Shown here piece after piece: positions 26,413 through 35,394 of a stretch of 64,000 nt of DNA. The stretch's first letter is position 1; every line of letters starts with the position of its first letter. The position numbers were made by a program, and so were the translations under genes. Origin of the DNA: Tidjanibacter sp. (GTDB taxonomy: Bacteria > Bacteroidota > Bacteroidia > Bacteroidales > Rikenellaceae); assembly GCA_017936605.1 (NCBI GenBank), contig JAGBFH010000009.1, positions 1 through 64,000 of the forward strand, in the 5' to 3' direction. Below the pieces are notes generated by a model that searched no databases, was not told the origin of the DNA, and was given only the letters and a program-made list of their open reading frames with translations.

Positions 26413-28383
26413 ATGTCAAGAAAAACAGATACAGCGATGATGAAAAAACTGTTACAAAATCGTTATTTGAGCTACTGGGCAGTCCTTGTGATTGACCTTG
26501 TGCTCGTCTCCATTTCGTCCGTCATCTCCATTATGGCGGTGCGCTACTTTGGAGGCTCGGAAGCTATCGGCCAGATGACCGCCTTTATGATGTTTGGCGT
26601 TTCACTGGCCATCAACCTCGGCTGTTTTGTGCTTTTCCGCACCTACCGACACATCATACGCCACTCCTCGCTCAAGGGTCTTTTCCCGTTGGGCTTGGCA
26701 ATTCTCACCAAGTCGGTAATCTTCTTCGTGCTGCTCAATGTGGTGCCCTCGCTGCACCTGGCCGAGAAGAGTATCATCTTGGGCGTAGGTCTTGATTTTA
26801 TGATATCCATCGTGGCTCTGATTGGCGTGAGGGTAGCGATGATTGTCACCTACGACTGGATTGTGGAGCACTCCAATGACAAGCGTCGTCGTGTGCTCAT
26901 CTACGGTCTGGGAGACAAGAGCGTAGCGCTCACAACCCGTCTTCACAAGAGCTCACACTACAAGGTTGTCGGCTTCATCCACTATGGCAAAAAGATGAGC
27001 GGCTACAAGGTGTCGGAGCAGAAGACATACTACTTCCGCAACGAGGAGGATGTGGACAAGGTTTTGGATATGAGTTCGGCCGACGCTCTGCTCTTTGCGA
27101 CCGATGCCGACGCATTTGCCGAAAAGGACCGCCTCATCAAATATTGCAGCGAGCACCCCAGTCACCCACTGAAGATTCTTGTTGCTCCACAGGTGGATGA
27201 GTTCAATGGCGAGAGTATCAACAAGATGAAGATGCGCAACATCCGCATCGAGGACCTGCTGGGGCGTGACGAAATTGAGATTAGCCGCGAGGAGATCTAC
27301 GACAACTTCCACGATAAAGTGGTAATGGTCACCGGCGGTGCGGGCTCCATAGGCTCGGAGATTTGCCGACAGATGGCCGACCTCGGTGTGAAGAAGCTCA
27401 TCATCTTCGACATAGCCGAGACACCCCTCCACGAGATTCGCCTTGAGTTGGAGAAGAAATACCCCGAGCTGGATTTTGTCCCCTTCATCGGCGATGTGCG
27501 CTCGGCCAAGAGGTTGCAGGTGGCCTTTGACCGCTATCACCCCTCGGTAGTCTTCCACGCTGCGGCCTACAAGCATGTGCCTCTGATGGAGGAGAATCCC
27601 TGTGAGGCCGTACTGAGCAATGTGCTCGGCTCGAAGAATGTGGCCGACCTCTGCGTCAAAAATGGCGTTGAAAAGATGGTCATGATTTCGACCGACAAAG
27701 CCGTAAACCCAACCAATGTGATGGGTTGCTCGAAGCGTCTGGCTGAAATCTACTGCCAGAGCCTTGGTGTGGCCATCGAGAGGGGCGAGGTTGAGGGCAT
27801 AACCAAATTCGTGACCACTCGTTTTGGCAATGTGCTCGGTAGCAACGGCAGCGTGATTCCCCACTTCCGCAAACAGATTGAGGAGGGCGGCCCTGTGACC
27901 GTAACGCACCCCAAAATCAACCGCTTCTTTATGACCATCCCCGAGGCGTGCCGTCTGGTAATGGAGGCCGCAACGATGAGCAACGGCAACGAAATATTCG
28001 TCTTCGAGATGGGCGAGCCTGTGCTTATCGTCCACCTGGCCGAAAGAATGATTAAGCTTGCAGGCTATGTGCCCGGCAAAGATATAGAGATTAAGTTCAC
28101 CGGTCTGCGCCCGGGTGAGAAACTCTATGAGGAGGTGCTCTCCAACGAGGAAAACACCATCCCCACCGACCACAAGAAGATTAAGATTGCCAAGGTGAGA
28201 GAATATGACTTCGAGAGCGTCAGTGAGCAGTACGACGCGCTTGTGGATATTGCCAAGAGCGGCGATGTGACCAACGCTGTGCGCAATATGAAACGCATTG
28301 TGCCCGAGTTCAAGAGCAACAACTCGGCCTTTGAACTGCTGGACCGCGAGCTCGAAAGCGAGGCACTCAAAAACAGAGCATAA
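26413..28383 (+). CDS. Membrane nucleotide-sugar 4,6-dehydratase (FlaA1/CapD/PglF type)
   Basis: Integral membrane protein of about 656 aa. Four N-terminal membrane segments (about 15-150) precede a CoA-binding-like Rossmann domain and a C-terminal short-chain dehydratase domain with TGGAGSIGSEICRQ near residue 300. Relatives (PglF, WbpM, CapD) convert UDP-GlcNAc to UDP-2-acetamido-2,6-dideoxy-4-hexulose, the precursor of bacillosamine, AATGal or QuiNAc. ATG 26413, a GTG just before it and ATG 26437/26440 are all possible starts. It probably supplies the DegT aminotransferase at 46421. Confidence 0.88.
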   Translation: MSRKTDTAMMKKLLQNRYLSYWAVLVIDLVLVSISSVISIMAVRYFGGSEAIGQMTAFMMFGVSLAINLGCFVLFRTYRHIIRHSSLKGLFPLGLAILTKSVIFFVLLNVVPSLHLAEKSIILGVGLDFMISIVALIGVRVAMIVTYDWIVEHSNDKRRRVLIYGLGDKSVALTTRLHKSSHYKVVGFIHYGKKMSGYKVSEQKTYYFRNEEDVDKVLDMSSADALLFATDADAFAEKDRLIKYCSEHPSHPLKILVAPQVDEFNGESINKMKMRNIRIEDLLGRDEIEISREEIYDNFHDKVVMVTGGAGSIGSEICRQMADLGVKKLIIFDIAETPLHEIRLELEKKYPELDFVPFIGDVRSAKRLQVAFDRYHPSVVFHAAAYKHVPLMEENPCEAVLSNVLGSKNVADLCVKNGVEKMVMISTDKAVNPTNVMGCSKRLAEIYCQSLGVAIERGEVEGITKFVTTRFGNVLGSNGSVIPHFRKQIEEGGPVTVTHPKINRFFMTIPEACRLVMEAATMSNGNEIFVFEMGEPVLIVHLAERMIKLAGYVPGKDIEIKFTGLRPGEKLYEEVLSNEENTIPTDHKKIKIAKVREYDFESVSEQYDALVDIAKSGDVTNAVRNMKRIVPEFKSNNSAFELLDRELESEALKNRA

Positions 28384-28417
28384 CAGGCATTAGGCCATCA
28401 ACAAAAAAAACGAAGAT

Positions 28418-29740
28418 ATGAGGATTGCAGTTGCAGGAACGGGATATGTGGGCTTGTCGATAGCCACGCTGCTGGCACAGCACAATGAGGTTGTGGCAGT
28501 GGATGTTATCCCAGAGAAGGTAGAACTGATTAACAACAAGAAGTCGCCCATTCAGGACGACTACATCGAGGAGTATTTGGCGACCAAGCCCCTCAATCTG
28601 AGAGCAACGCTCGATGGTAGGGAGGCATACCGCCAAGCCGAGATGGTCATCATCGCGGCACCGACCAACTATGACTCACAGCGCAACTTCTTTGATACTC
28701 ACCACATCGAGGATGTCATAGACCTCGTATTGGAGGTGAACCCCGATGCTGTGATGGTCATCAAATCGACAATCCCTGTGGGCTATTGTCGTTCGCTGTA
28801 TGTAAAATACGCTTTCCGTTTTTTGACCGAGGATAACCTAAAGGGCAAAAAGTTCAACCTGCTCTTCTCGCCCGAGTTCCTCAGGGAGAGCAAGGCCCTC
28901 TACGACAACCTCTACCCTTCGCGCATCATCGTCGGTATTCCCAAAGTGATTGACCGCGAGCAGTTTGCAGGCGAGAATAAGGCTATCGAGATGATTGCAG
29001 ACATCCCCGCTCTCGAAAAGGCAGCACGCACATTTGCGGGCCTCTTGCAGCAGGGTGCCATCAAGGAGGACATTCCCACACTCTTTATGGGTATGAAGGA
29101 GGCCGAGGCTGTGAAATTGTTTGCCAACACATATCTGGCACTGCGCGTGAGCTACTTCAACGAGCTTGACACCTATGCCGAGATGAAAGGCCTTGATACG
29201 CAGGAGATTATCGGCGGCGTATGCCTCGACCCACGCATTGGCAGTCACTACAATAACCCCTCGTTTGGCTACGGCGGCTACTGTCTGCCCAAGGATACCA
29301 AGCAGCTGTTGGCCAACTACGATGCCGTACCCCAGAATATGATGTCGGCAATCGTGGAGAGCAACCGCACGCGCAAAGATTTCATTGCCGACCAAGTTTT
29401 GGCCAAGGCGGGCTACTATACTGCCTCGAGCCAGTGGAATGCCGACAGGGAGCAGGAGTTGGTGGTGGGTGTCTATAGGCTCACGATGAAGGCGGGCTCC
29501 GACAACTTCCGCCAGAGCGCCATTCAGGGCGTGATGAAGCGCATCAAAGCAAAGGGCGCAAAGGTTATCATCTATGAGCCCACGCTTCCCGCCGGGTCGA
29601 CCTTCTTCGGCTCGGAGGTTGTGGGCGACCTGGCCGAGTTCAAACGCCGTTCGCAGGCCATCATCGCCAACCGCTACGAAGCGCTGCTGGACGATGTGAC
29701 CGACAAGGTGTACACTCGCGATATTTTCAAGAGAGATTAA
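28418..29740 (+). CDS. ugd: UDP-glucose 6-dehydrogenase family enzyme
   Basis: Nucleotide-sugar dehydrogenase of 440 aa that oxidises UDP-hexose to UDP-hexuronate in two NAD-dependent steps. The N-terminal Rossmann motif is [12 protein letters not shown]. The catalytic cysteine is Cys289 in [15 protein letters not shown]. The next gene is a UDP-glucuronate 4-epimerase, which points to UDP-glucose as substrate and UDP-glucuronate as product. GC-rich codon use matches the chromosome. Confidence 0.92.
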   Translation: MRIAVAGTGYVGLSIATLLAQHNEVVAVDVIPEKVELINNKKSPIQDDYIEEYLATKPLNLRATLDGREAYRQAEMVIIAAPTNYDSQRNFFDTHHIEDVIDLVLEVNPDAVMVIKSTIPVGYCRSLYVKYAFRFLTEDNLKGKKFNLLFSPEFLRESKALYDNLYPSRIIVGIPKVIDREQFAGENKAIEMIADIPALEKAARTFAGLLQQGAIKEDIPTLFMGMKEAEAVKLFANTYLALRVSYFNELDTYAEMKGLDTQEIIGGVCLDPRIGSHYNNPSFGYGGYCLPKDTKQLLANYDAVPQNMMSAIVESNRTRKDFIADQVLAKAGYYTASSQWNADREQELVVGVYRLTMKAGSDNFRQSAIQGVMKRIKAKGAKVIIYEPTLPAGSTFFGSEVVGDLAEFKRRSQAIIANRYEALLDDVTDKVYTRDIFKRD

Positions 29741-29759
29741 AGAAAACAGACAACACGAT

Positions 29760-30818
29760 ATGAAGGTACTTGTTACGGGAGCCGCAGGCTTTATTGGTTT
29801 CAATCTGGTCGAGCGCCTGCTCACCACCGAGAGTCCCATCGAGATTGTGGGCCTCGATAGCGTCAACGACTACTATGATGTTTCTATCAAGGAGTATAGG
29901 CTCCGCAAACTCACCGCACTTGCCGAGCAATATCCCCAGAGCAAGTGGGAGTTCGTGAAGGGTAACCTTGCCGACAAGGCGCTCATCGACAAACTTTTCG
30001 AGGAGAACGACTTTGAGATTGTCGTAAACCTTGCAGCACAAGCAGGCGTGCGCTACTCCATCACCAATCCCGATGCCTACATCGAGAGCAACCTGATTGG
30101 TTTCTACAACATCCTTGAGGCTTGTAGGCACAGCTACGACGGTGGCAAGAGGGGCGTTCAGCACCTCGTGTATGCTTCGAGCAGCTCGGTCTATGGCAGC
30201 AATAAGAAAGTGCCCTATTCGACTGACGATAAGGTGGATAACCCTGTGTCGCTCTACGCCGCAACCAAGAAGAGCAACGAACTCTTGGCTCACTCTTACA
30301 GCAAGCTATACAACATCCCCTCGACGGGCCTGAGGTTCTTCACAGTATACGGCCCTGCCGGCAGGCCCGATATGGCATACTTCGGCTTCACGAATATGCT
30401 CCGCAAGGGCGAAACAATCAAAATCTTCAACTATGGCAATTGCAAGAGGGACTTCACCTATGTCGATGACATCGTGGAGGGTGTGCAGAGGGTGATGCAC
30501 AAGGCGCCCGAGCGCAGAGTTGGCGAAGATGGACTGCCCGAGCCTCCCTATGCAGTATATAATATAGGTAACAGCAACCCCGAGAACCTCTTGGACTTTG
30601 TGGACATCCTGCAACAAGAGTTGGTAAGGGCGGGTGTGCTCCCCGAGGACTACGACTTCGAGTCGCACAAGGAGCTCGTGGCAATGCAGCCAGGCGATGT
30701 GCCCGTAACATTTGCGGACACCTCGGCTCTGGAGCGCGACTTCGGATTCAAGCCCCACACCCCTCTGCGTGATGGCCTCCGCAAGTTTGCCGAGTGGTAC
30801 AAAGAGTTTTATGGATAA
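29760..30818 (+). CDS. UDP-glucuronate 4-epimerase
   Basis: Extended short-chain dehydrogenase of 352 aa. The NAD motif is TGAAGFIGFNL. The segment DSVNDYYDVSIKEYRL is characteristic of UDP-glucuronate 4-epimerases rather than GalE. The catalytic pair is in SLYAATKKSNE, and the YASSSSVYG block is present. It should make UDP-galacturonate from the Ugd product. It begins 19 bp after ugd and is followed by a heptamer array at the start of the kinase gene. Confidence 0.9.
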   Translation: MKVLVTGAAGFIGFNLVERLLTTESPIEIVGLDSVNDYYDVSIKEYRLRKLTALAEQYPQSKWEFVKGNLADKALIDKLFEENDFEIVVNLAAQAGVRYSITNPDAYIESNLIGFYNILEACRHSYDGGKRGVQHLVYASSSSVYGSNKKVPYSTDDKVDNPVSLYAATKKSNELLAHSYSKLYNIPSTGLRFFTVYGPAGRPDMAYFGFTNMLRKGETIKIFNYGNCKRDFTYVDDIVEGVQRVMHKAPERRVGEDGLPEPPYAVYNIGNSNPENLLDFVDILQQELVRAGVLPEDYDFESHKELVAMQPGDVPVTFADTSALERDFGFKPHTPLRDGLRKFAEWYKEFYG

Positions 30819-30839
30819 ACAAAGAAGGCTGACAGCTGA

Positions 30840-30874
30840 ATGCTAAATGCTAAATGCTAAATGCTAAATGCTAA
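30840..30874 (+). repeat. Five ATGCTAA heptamers at the start of the kinase gene
   Basis: Five perfect tandem ATGCTAA units end 4 bp before the kinase ATG. The unit length is not a multiple of three. The fourth unit's ATG (30861) is in frame with the kinase, while the others open reading frames that stop quickly or are out of frame. Changes in unit number could alter upstream translation. Confidence 0.85.
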
Positions 30875-30878
30875 AAGT

Positions 30879-32018
30879 ATGGACTACAAATATCACATAT
30901 TCTCGCCCTATCGCGTGTGCCCTCTGGGTGCGCACGTTGACCACCAGCACGGACTGGTGAGCGGTTTTGCCTTCGACAAAGGCGTGGACTTCTGGTTTTC
31001 GCCCACCGACGATGGTATGGTAAGGCTCAAAAGCCTCACATTCCCCGGCGAGGCCGAGTTCCCAATTGATGACCTTGTGAGGGTGAAGCAGGGACACTGG
31101 AGCGACTATGCCCGCGGCGCCAAGTATGCTCTCGCAAAGAGGTTTAAGCTCCGCAGGGGCGTAGACGGCGTAATCAAGGGCTCGCTCCCCATCGGCGGCT
31201 TGTCGTCGAGTGCGGCGGTGCTCATCGCCTATGTTATGGCCTTCGCCAAGGCTAACGATATTGAGCTCACAAAGATGGAGGTCATCCGCATAGCCTCCGA
31301 GGCCGAGAGAGAGTATATCGGTCTGAACAACGGTATCTTGGACCAGTCGTGTATCGCCCTGAGCGAGAAGGACTCGCTGCTGTTCCTCGACACCGCAACC
31401 GAGGAGTATCGCGTGATTCCCAAGAACCCCAAGATGCCCGATTTCCACCTCGGAATCTTCTTCTCGGGACTGACCCGTTCGCTCGTGTCAAGCGACTACA
31501 ACCTGAGGGTGAGCGAGTGTAAGGCGGCAGCCTGGAATATGCTCGCCTACACCGACCAGCCCCTCAAAACCCTCGATAAGACCTTCCTGAGGGATGTGCC
31601 ACGCGAGGTTTTCGAGCAGACCAAGGAGCTTATGCCCGCAAGGTTTGCACGCCGCGCCGAGCACTTCTACTCGGAGTATAAGCGTGTGCGTAAGGGAGTT
31701 ACAGCCTGGGAGTCGGGCAATCTGGAACTCTTCGGCAAGTTGTCGTTCGAGAGCTGCGAGAGCTCCATCCATAACTACGAGTGCGGCTCGCCCGAGCTGA
31801 TTGCAATATATGAGATTATGCGCGAGCTGGATGGCGTCTATGGAGGTCGCTTCTCGGGTGCGGGCTTCAAGGGTGCCTGCATCGCCCTCGTGGACCCCGC
31901 AAAGGAGGACTCCATACGCGAAAAACTGACTGCCGAGTACCTGCGTCGCTTCCCCGAATATGAGGGCACCTTCGAGGTACACTTCTGCCAGACCGACGAC
32001 GGAGCGAGGTTCGTGTAA
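30879..32018 (+). CDS. Galacturonokinase-like GHMP kinase
   Basis: Galactokinase-superfamily kinase of 379 aa. Its N-terminal motif SPYRVCPLGAHVDHQHG closely resembles the PYRICPLGAHIDHQGG motif that I recall for plant galacturonokinase, rather than the GEHTDYN of galactokinase. Further shared blocks are GLSSSAAV, NNGILDQS, YNLRVSEC, SGNLELFGKLS and GGRFSGAGFKGAC. The likely reaction is ATP-dependent phosphorylation of D-galacturonate, or a related hexuronate, at C1. A nucleotidyltransferase follows directly. I chose ATG 30879; 30861, inside the heptamer array, is also open. The exact sugar is an inference. Confidence 0.8.
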   Translation: MDYKYHIFSPYRVCPLGAHVDHQHGLVSGFAFDKGVDFWFSPTDDGMVRLKSLTFPGEAEFPIDDLVRVKQGHWSDYARGAKYALAKRFKLRRGVDGVIKGSLPIGGLSSSAAVLIAYVMAFAKANDIELTKMEVIRIASEAEREYIGLNNGILDQSCIALSEKDSLLFLDTATEEYRVIPKNPKMPDFHLGIFFSGLTRSLVSSDYNLRVSECKAAAWNMLAYTDQPLKTLDKTFLRDVPREVFEQTKELMPARFARRAEHFYSEYKRVRKGVTAWESGNLELFGKLSFESCESSIHNYECGSPELIAIYEIMRELDGVYGGRFSGAGFKGACIALVDPAKEDSIREKLTAEYLRRFPEYEGTFEVHFCQTDDGARFV

Positions 32019-32051
32019 TTCAAAATTCAGAATTCAAAATTCAAAATTGTC

Positions 32052-32786
32052 TTGAAAAACATAGTTATAGCTGCGGGGTACGCTACCCGACTGGGCGAAC
32101 TGACCAAGAACTTCCCCAAGCCACTGCTGAAAATAGGCGAGAGTACAATTCTCGGTAGGATGCTTGATGACATCGACACCATCCCCGAAATTGAGGAACA
32201 CATAATCATCACCAACCACAAGTTCGCACCCATCTTTGAGGAGTGGGCGGCGGGCCTCAACTATACCAAGCCCGTGACCATCGTGGATGACGGCACCGAG
32301 ACGAACGATACCCGTCTGGGAGCGGTTTGTGACCTGCTGTTTGCGATGGAGAAACTTGCGATTGATGACGATATGCTGGTTGTGGCAGCTGATAACCTGC
32401 TGTTTTTCAGCTTCAAGGAGTTTGTGGACTTCGCGAAGGCGAAGGGCACGAGCTGCATTATGTGCCACCATCAACCCTCGGTTGAGAAACTGCAACGCAC
32501 GGGCGTGATTGAGGTGGATGCCGATTGGAGGGTGCTGGGTATGGAGGAGAAACCTGCGATGCCTAAGAGCGAGTGGGCGGTGCCACCTTTTTATATTTAT
32601 TTGAAGAAAGACCTCGACTTGGTGCGCGAATCGGTCGCGAACGGCTGCGGTAAGGATGCGCCCGGCAACCTGGCGCACTATATGGTCGAGCAGACCACGA
32701 TGCACGCCTGGCAGATGACCGCCGGCCGCTTCGACATCGGCTCCTTGGACACCTACCACGAGGCCTGCGAAAAGTTCGGGAAGTAA
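32052..32786 (+). CDS. Sugar-1-phosphate nucleotidyltransferase
   Basis: NTP-transferase-fold protein of 244 aa (RmlA/GlmU-N type). The N terminus VIAAGYATRLGELTKNFPKP is the signature loop, with Tyr in place of the usual Gly-Ser/Gly, and VAADNLLFF carries the metal-binding Asp. The only start in register is TTG at 32052; no ATG precedes the motif. It follows the galacturonokinase-like gene by 33 bp, so it may convert the uronate-1-phosphate to a UDP-uronate, by inference. A step down in GC content occurs just after it. Confidence 0.82.
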   Translation: MKNIVIAAGYATRLGELTKNFPKPLLKIGESTILGRMLDDIDTIPEIEEHIIITNHKFAPIFEEWAAGLNYTKPVTIVDDGTETNDTRLGAVCDLLFAMEKLAIDDDMLVVAADNLLFFSFKEFVDFAKAKGTSCIMCHHQPSVEKLQRTGVIEVDADWRVLGMEEKPAMPKSEWAVPPFYIYLKKDLDLVRESVANGCGKDAPGNLAHYMVEQTTMHAWQMTAGRFDIGSLDTYHEACEKFGK

Positions 32787-32828
32787 CATTTAATTTCTAG
32801 AGTCGATTTTTATTACATAAACAATCGT

Positions 32829-32942
32829 ATATATTTTGGAGAATTGACATTTTTCCCGACAAGTGGAATGGGTGGATTTGATCCCGAGGAGTGGGATTAT
32901 ACTTTTGGTAGTTGGATAGAATTACCCCGTGTGAAAGAATAA
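32829..32942 (+). pseudogene. 3' remnant of a TupA-like ATP-grasp gene
   Basis: A 38-codon open stretch ending in a stop translates to YFGELTFFPTSGMGGFDPEEW and onward to WIELPRVKE. It matches the last residues of the intact TupA-like protein at 35395-36327 (FGELTFFPTSGMGGFDPEVW). The rest of the gene is absent. The DNA has diverged at many positions from the intact gene, so it is not a recent duplication. It is better explained as the scar of a different allele lost by recombination. It sits exactly at the GC-rich/AT-rich boundary. Confidence 0.85.
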
Positions 32943-32954
32943 GCATTAATTATT

Positions 32955-34178
32955 ATGGCCAATAAATACGTAAAGCAGTCTGTTGTATTATTTGCATCCT
33001 CAGCATTGAGCGTTGTGCTTGGTGTGGGGGTGTCTGTGTTGAATACATCGTTGCTTTCGCCAGCCGAATATGGCGATTTTCGATATGTGACAAACTTGCT
33101 TAATTTCTTTGCAAGTCTGTTGTTATTCGGCTATTTTGTTTCGGGTAGTAGGCGTTTGGCTCTCTCTACAGACCCGAATTACAGCAAGAAAATCAGAGGT
33201 GTAATGGTTATTATTTTGGCCATTACGACTTGTGTTATGATGTTATGTATGGTCGGGTGCTTCATATTTCATAGTGGGCACACCAACTCCGCGCTTGCAC
33301 CTCTGTTTATCACCGCATTACCAATTTGTAGTGCGCCATTGTTACTCAATTACATAAATACTGTATTCCAAGGCGATAATAGTATCTATAAATTGACGCT
33401 TGCTCGATTATTGCCGTCGGCCGTTTATTTGCTTGTGGCGTGGTTGCTGTTTTCGACCGTTTCTGCATCGTCTTCCAGAGTGCTACTCTTGCAGAATGGT
33501 GTGGCTGTGGTGATTTTGCTTGCTCTTATCATATCGTCAAAACCGTCGTTCAGAAATTTGGGAGGGGCATATAAGGAACTTAAACGCGAGAATAAAGAGT
33601 ATGGTCTCAATGTGTATGTTGGTTCTGTGGCAGCCGTGTCATTGAACTATTTGGCCGGAATCACGTTGGGTATATTTAGTGCGGATAATACCCATGTGGG
33701 TTATTACACTTTGGCACTCACCATCTCCACACCATTGGCAATACTCCCAACAGTAATAGGAACAACCTACTTCAAGAAATTTGCGACACAGAGTTTTATT
33801 GACAAGAAAGTATTAGTTGTCACACTCGGAATCTCCGTGGGAAGTTTGATTATTTACAATCTTTTGATAACTCCCATTGTTAATCTGCTGTACGATGAAT
33901 CCTACGCTTGCGTAGCCTCCTTTGCGCAGTATCTTGCAGTAGGAACTACTATTCACGGACTTGGAGATATGTTCAATAGGTTCCTTGGCTCCCATGGCAA
34001 AGGCAAAGAATTACGCAACGGAGCCCTTCTATGTGGATTGGTTATGGTTGTCGGCAATATTGTTTTGGTCTATTTCTTCGGAATCAATGGCGCTATTGCC
34101 ACACGCATATTATCGGCATTAAGCTACTGTTCTGCAATGGTCTTTTATTATCTGAGATTTTTAAGCGCATGCGATTAG
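32955..34178 (+). CDS. Polysaccharide flippase (Wzx-like, MOP superfamily)
   Basis: Polytopic membrane protein of 407 aa with about twelve hydrophobic segments. Its N terminus SVVLFASSALSVVLGVGVSVLN resembles Wzx/MATE-like oligosaccharide flippases. It should move the lipid-linked repeat unit across the inner membrane. AT-rich codon use differs sharply from the genes before it. It begins 12 bp after the TupA remnant. Confidence 0.82.
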   Translation: MANKYVKQSVVLFASSALSVVLGVGVSVLNTSLLSPAEYGDFRYVTNLLNFFASLLLFGYFVSGSRRLALSTDPNYSKKIRGVMVIILAITTCVMMLCMVGCFIFHSGHTNSALAPLFITALPICSAPLLLNYINTVFQGDNSIYKLTLARLLPSAVYLLVAWLLFSTVSASSSRVLLLQNGVAVVILLALIISSKPSFRNLGGAYKELKRENKEYGLNVYVGSVAAVSLNYLAGITLGIFSADNTHVGYYTLALTISTPLAILPTVIGTTYFKKFATQSFIDKKVLVVTLGISVGSLIIYNLLITPIVNLLYDESYACVASFAQYLAVGTTIHGLGDMFNRFLGSHGKGKELRNGALLCGLVMVVGNIVLVYFFGINGAIATRILSALSYCSAMVFYYLRFLSACD

Positions 34179-34248
34179 TTATACACAAACATTTTTTTGC
34201 GAAAGATAGTGATGCTTACATAGCTCTCTTTAACTATATGAATAATAT

Positions 34249-35382
34249 ATGAAGATTCTTATTGCTGGAGATTTCTGTCCTCATGATAGGGTGGCAACAA
34301 TGGTTGCCAACAAAGACTACTCTTTTTTTGACGGAGCGAAAGATACTATCAAGGATGCAGATTATTCGATTGTTAATTTCGAGTGCCCCGTAGTCGAGGG
34401 AGATGTAAAACCCATTGATAAATGTGGACCCGCATTGCGTACTGAAAGAGATGCAGTGACGGCTATAAAGTATGCAGGCTTTGATTGTGTCACTCTCGCA
34501 AATAATCATTTTAGGGATTTTGGTGATGATGGATGTAAGACTACCCTCCATTTACTCAAAGAGGCAAACATAAATTATGTGGGTGGCGGGCACAATTTAG
34601 CTGAAGCTCAGCAAGTGTTGTACAAACAATTAAGAGATAAGAGGCTGGCGATTGTCAATTTCTGCGAGAATGAGTTTTCGATTGCAACTGAGAGTCAGGC
34701 AGGCTCGGCTCCTCTGGAGTCGGTAGACAATTATCATCAAATCACCGAGGCTCGCAGAAACGCGGATTTTGTGTTGGTGATTGTTCACGGTGGCCACGAG
34801 CACTATCAGCTGCCAAGCCCGAGGATGAAAAAACTCTACCGTTTCTTCGTGGAGATAGGTGCAGATGCGGTTGTGAATCACCATCAGCACTGCTATAGTG
34901 GATATGAATACTACAATGGGAAACCTATTGTGTATGGTTTGGGAAACTTCTGTTTTGATTGGAAGGGGAAGAGGAATTCATTTTGGAATGAAGGTTATAT
35001 GTTGAGGCTATGTTTTGATGGTTCTTCATCACAAATAGAATTGATTCCATATGTGCAGTGTGATGACTCGGCTACAATTGAGCTTGTGCAAGGAGAAGAA
35101 CTTGCAAAATTTAGACAAACCGTTACCAAACTGAATGTTATTATTGCGGACGATACTCAACTACAGCAATCGTTTGAAGGTTGGATTAATAAAAACCAAA
35201 CAGGCATTAATACTCTTTTCTCATCTTGGCATAATCGTTATTTAAATGCTGCTGCGAGTAGAGGTTGGATACCTTATTTAACTTCTAAAAAGGAGTATGG
35301 AGCGATGCTTAATCGCATTTGTTGTGAAGCACACAGAGATATAACAATTACTGTCTTGAAAAAAAATATGTGTCATAAATAA
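34249..35382 (+). CDS. CapA-family metallophosphatase-like protein
   Basis: CapA/PgsA-type protein of 377 aa. The fold signature is AGDFCPHD near the N terminus, then NFECPV, LANNHFRDFG, VIVHGGHEHYQLPS, VVNHHQHCYSG and GLGNFCFDW. CapA proteins take part in poly-gamma-glutamate or other capsule assembly, though many Bacteroidota homologues in sugar loci have unknown roles. No signal peptide is visible, so it is probably cytosolic. It precedes the TupA-like ATP-grasp gene by 12 bp, a pairing that hints at an amide- or peptide-like decoration. Confidence 0.82.
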   Translation: MKILIAGDFCPHDRVATMVANKDYSFFDGAKDTIKDADYSIVNFECPVVEGDVKPIDKCGPALRTERDAVTAIKYAGFDCVTLANNHFRDFGDDGCKTTLHLLKEANINYVGGGHNLAEAQQVLYKQLRDKRLAIVNFCENEFSIATESQAGSAPLESVDNYHQITEARRNADFVLVIVHGGHEHYQLPSPRMKKLYRFFVEIGADAVVNHHQHCYSGYEYYNGKPIVYGLGNFCFDWKGKRNSFWNEGYMLRLCFDGSSSQIELIPYVQCDDSATIELVQGEELAKFRQTVTKLNVIIADDTQLQQSFEGWINKNQTGINTLFSSWHNRYLNAAASRGWIPYLTSKKEYGAMLNRICCEAHRDITITVLKKNMCHK

Positions 35383-35394
35383 CTCTCACTTACT

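Noticed and set aside
30879..32018. Galactokinase (galK)
   Set aside because: The GEHTDYN galactokinase motif is replaced by GAHVDHQHG. No Leloir genes are nearby, and uronate genes are adjacent.
34179..34248. Possible tail of another gene after the flippase
   Set aside because: An alternative frame gives a short hydrophobic and charged tail, but no family match or start supports a separate gene.
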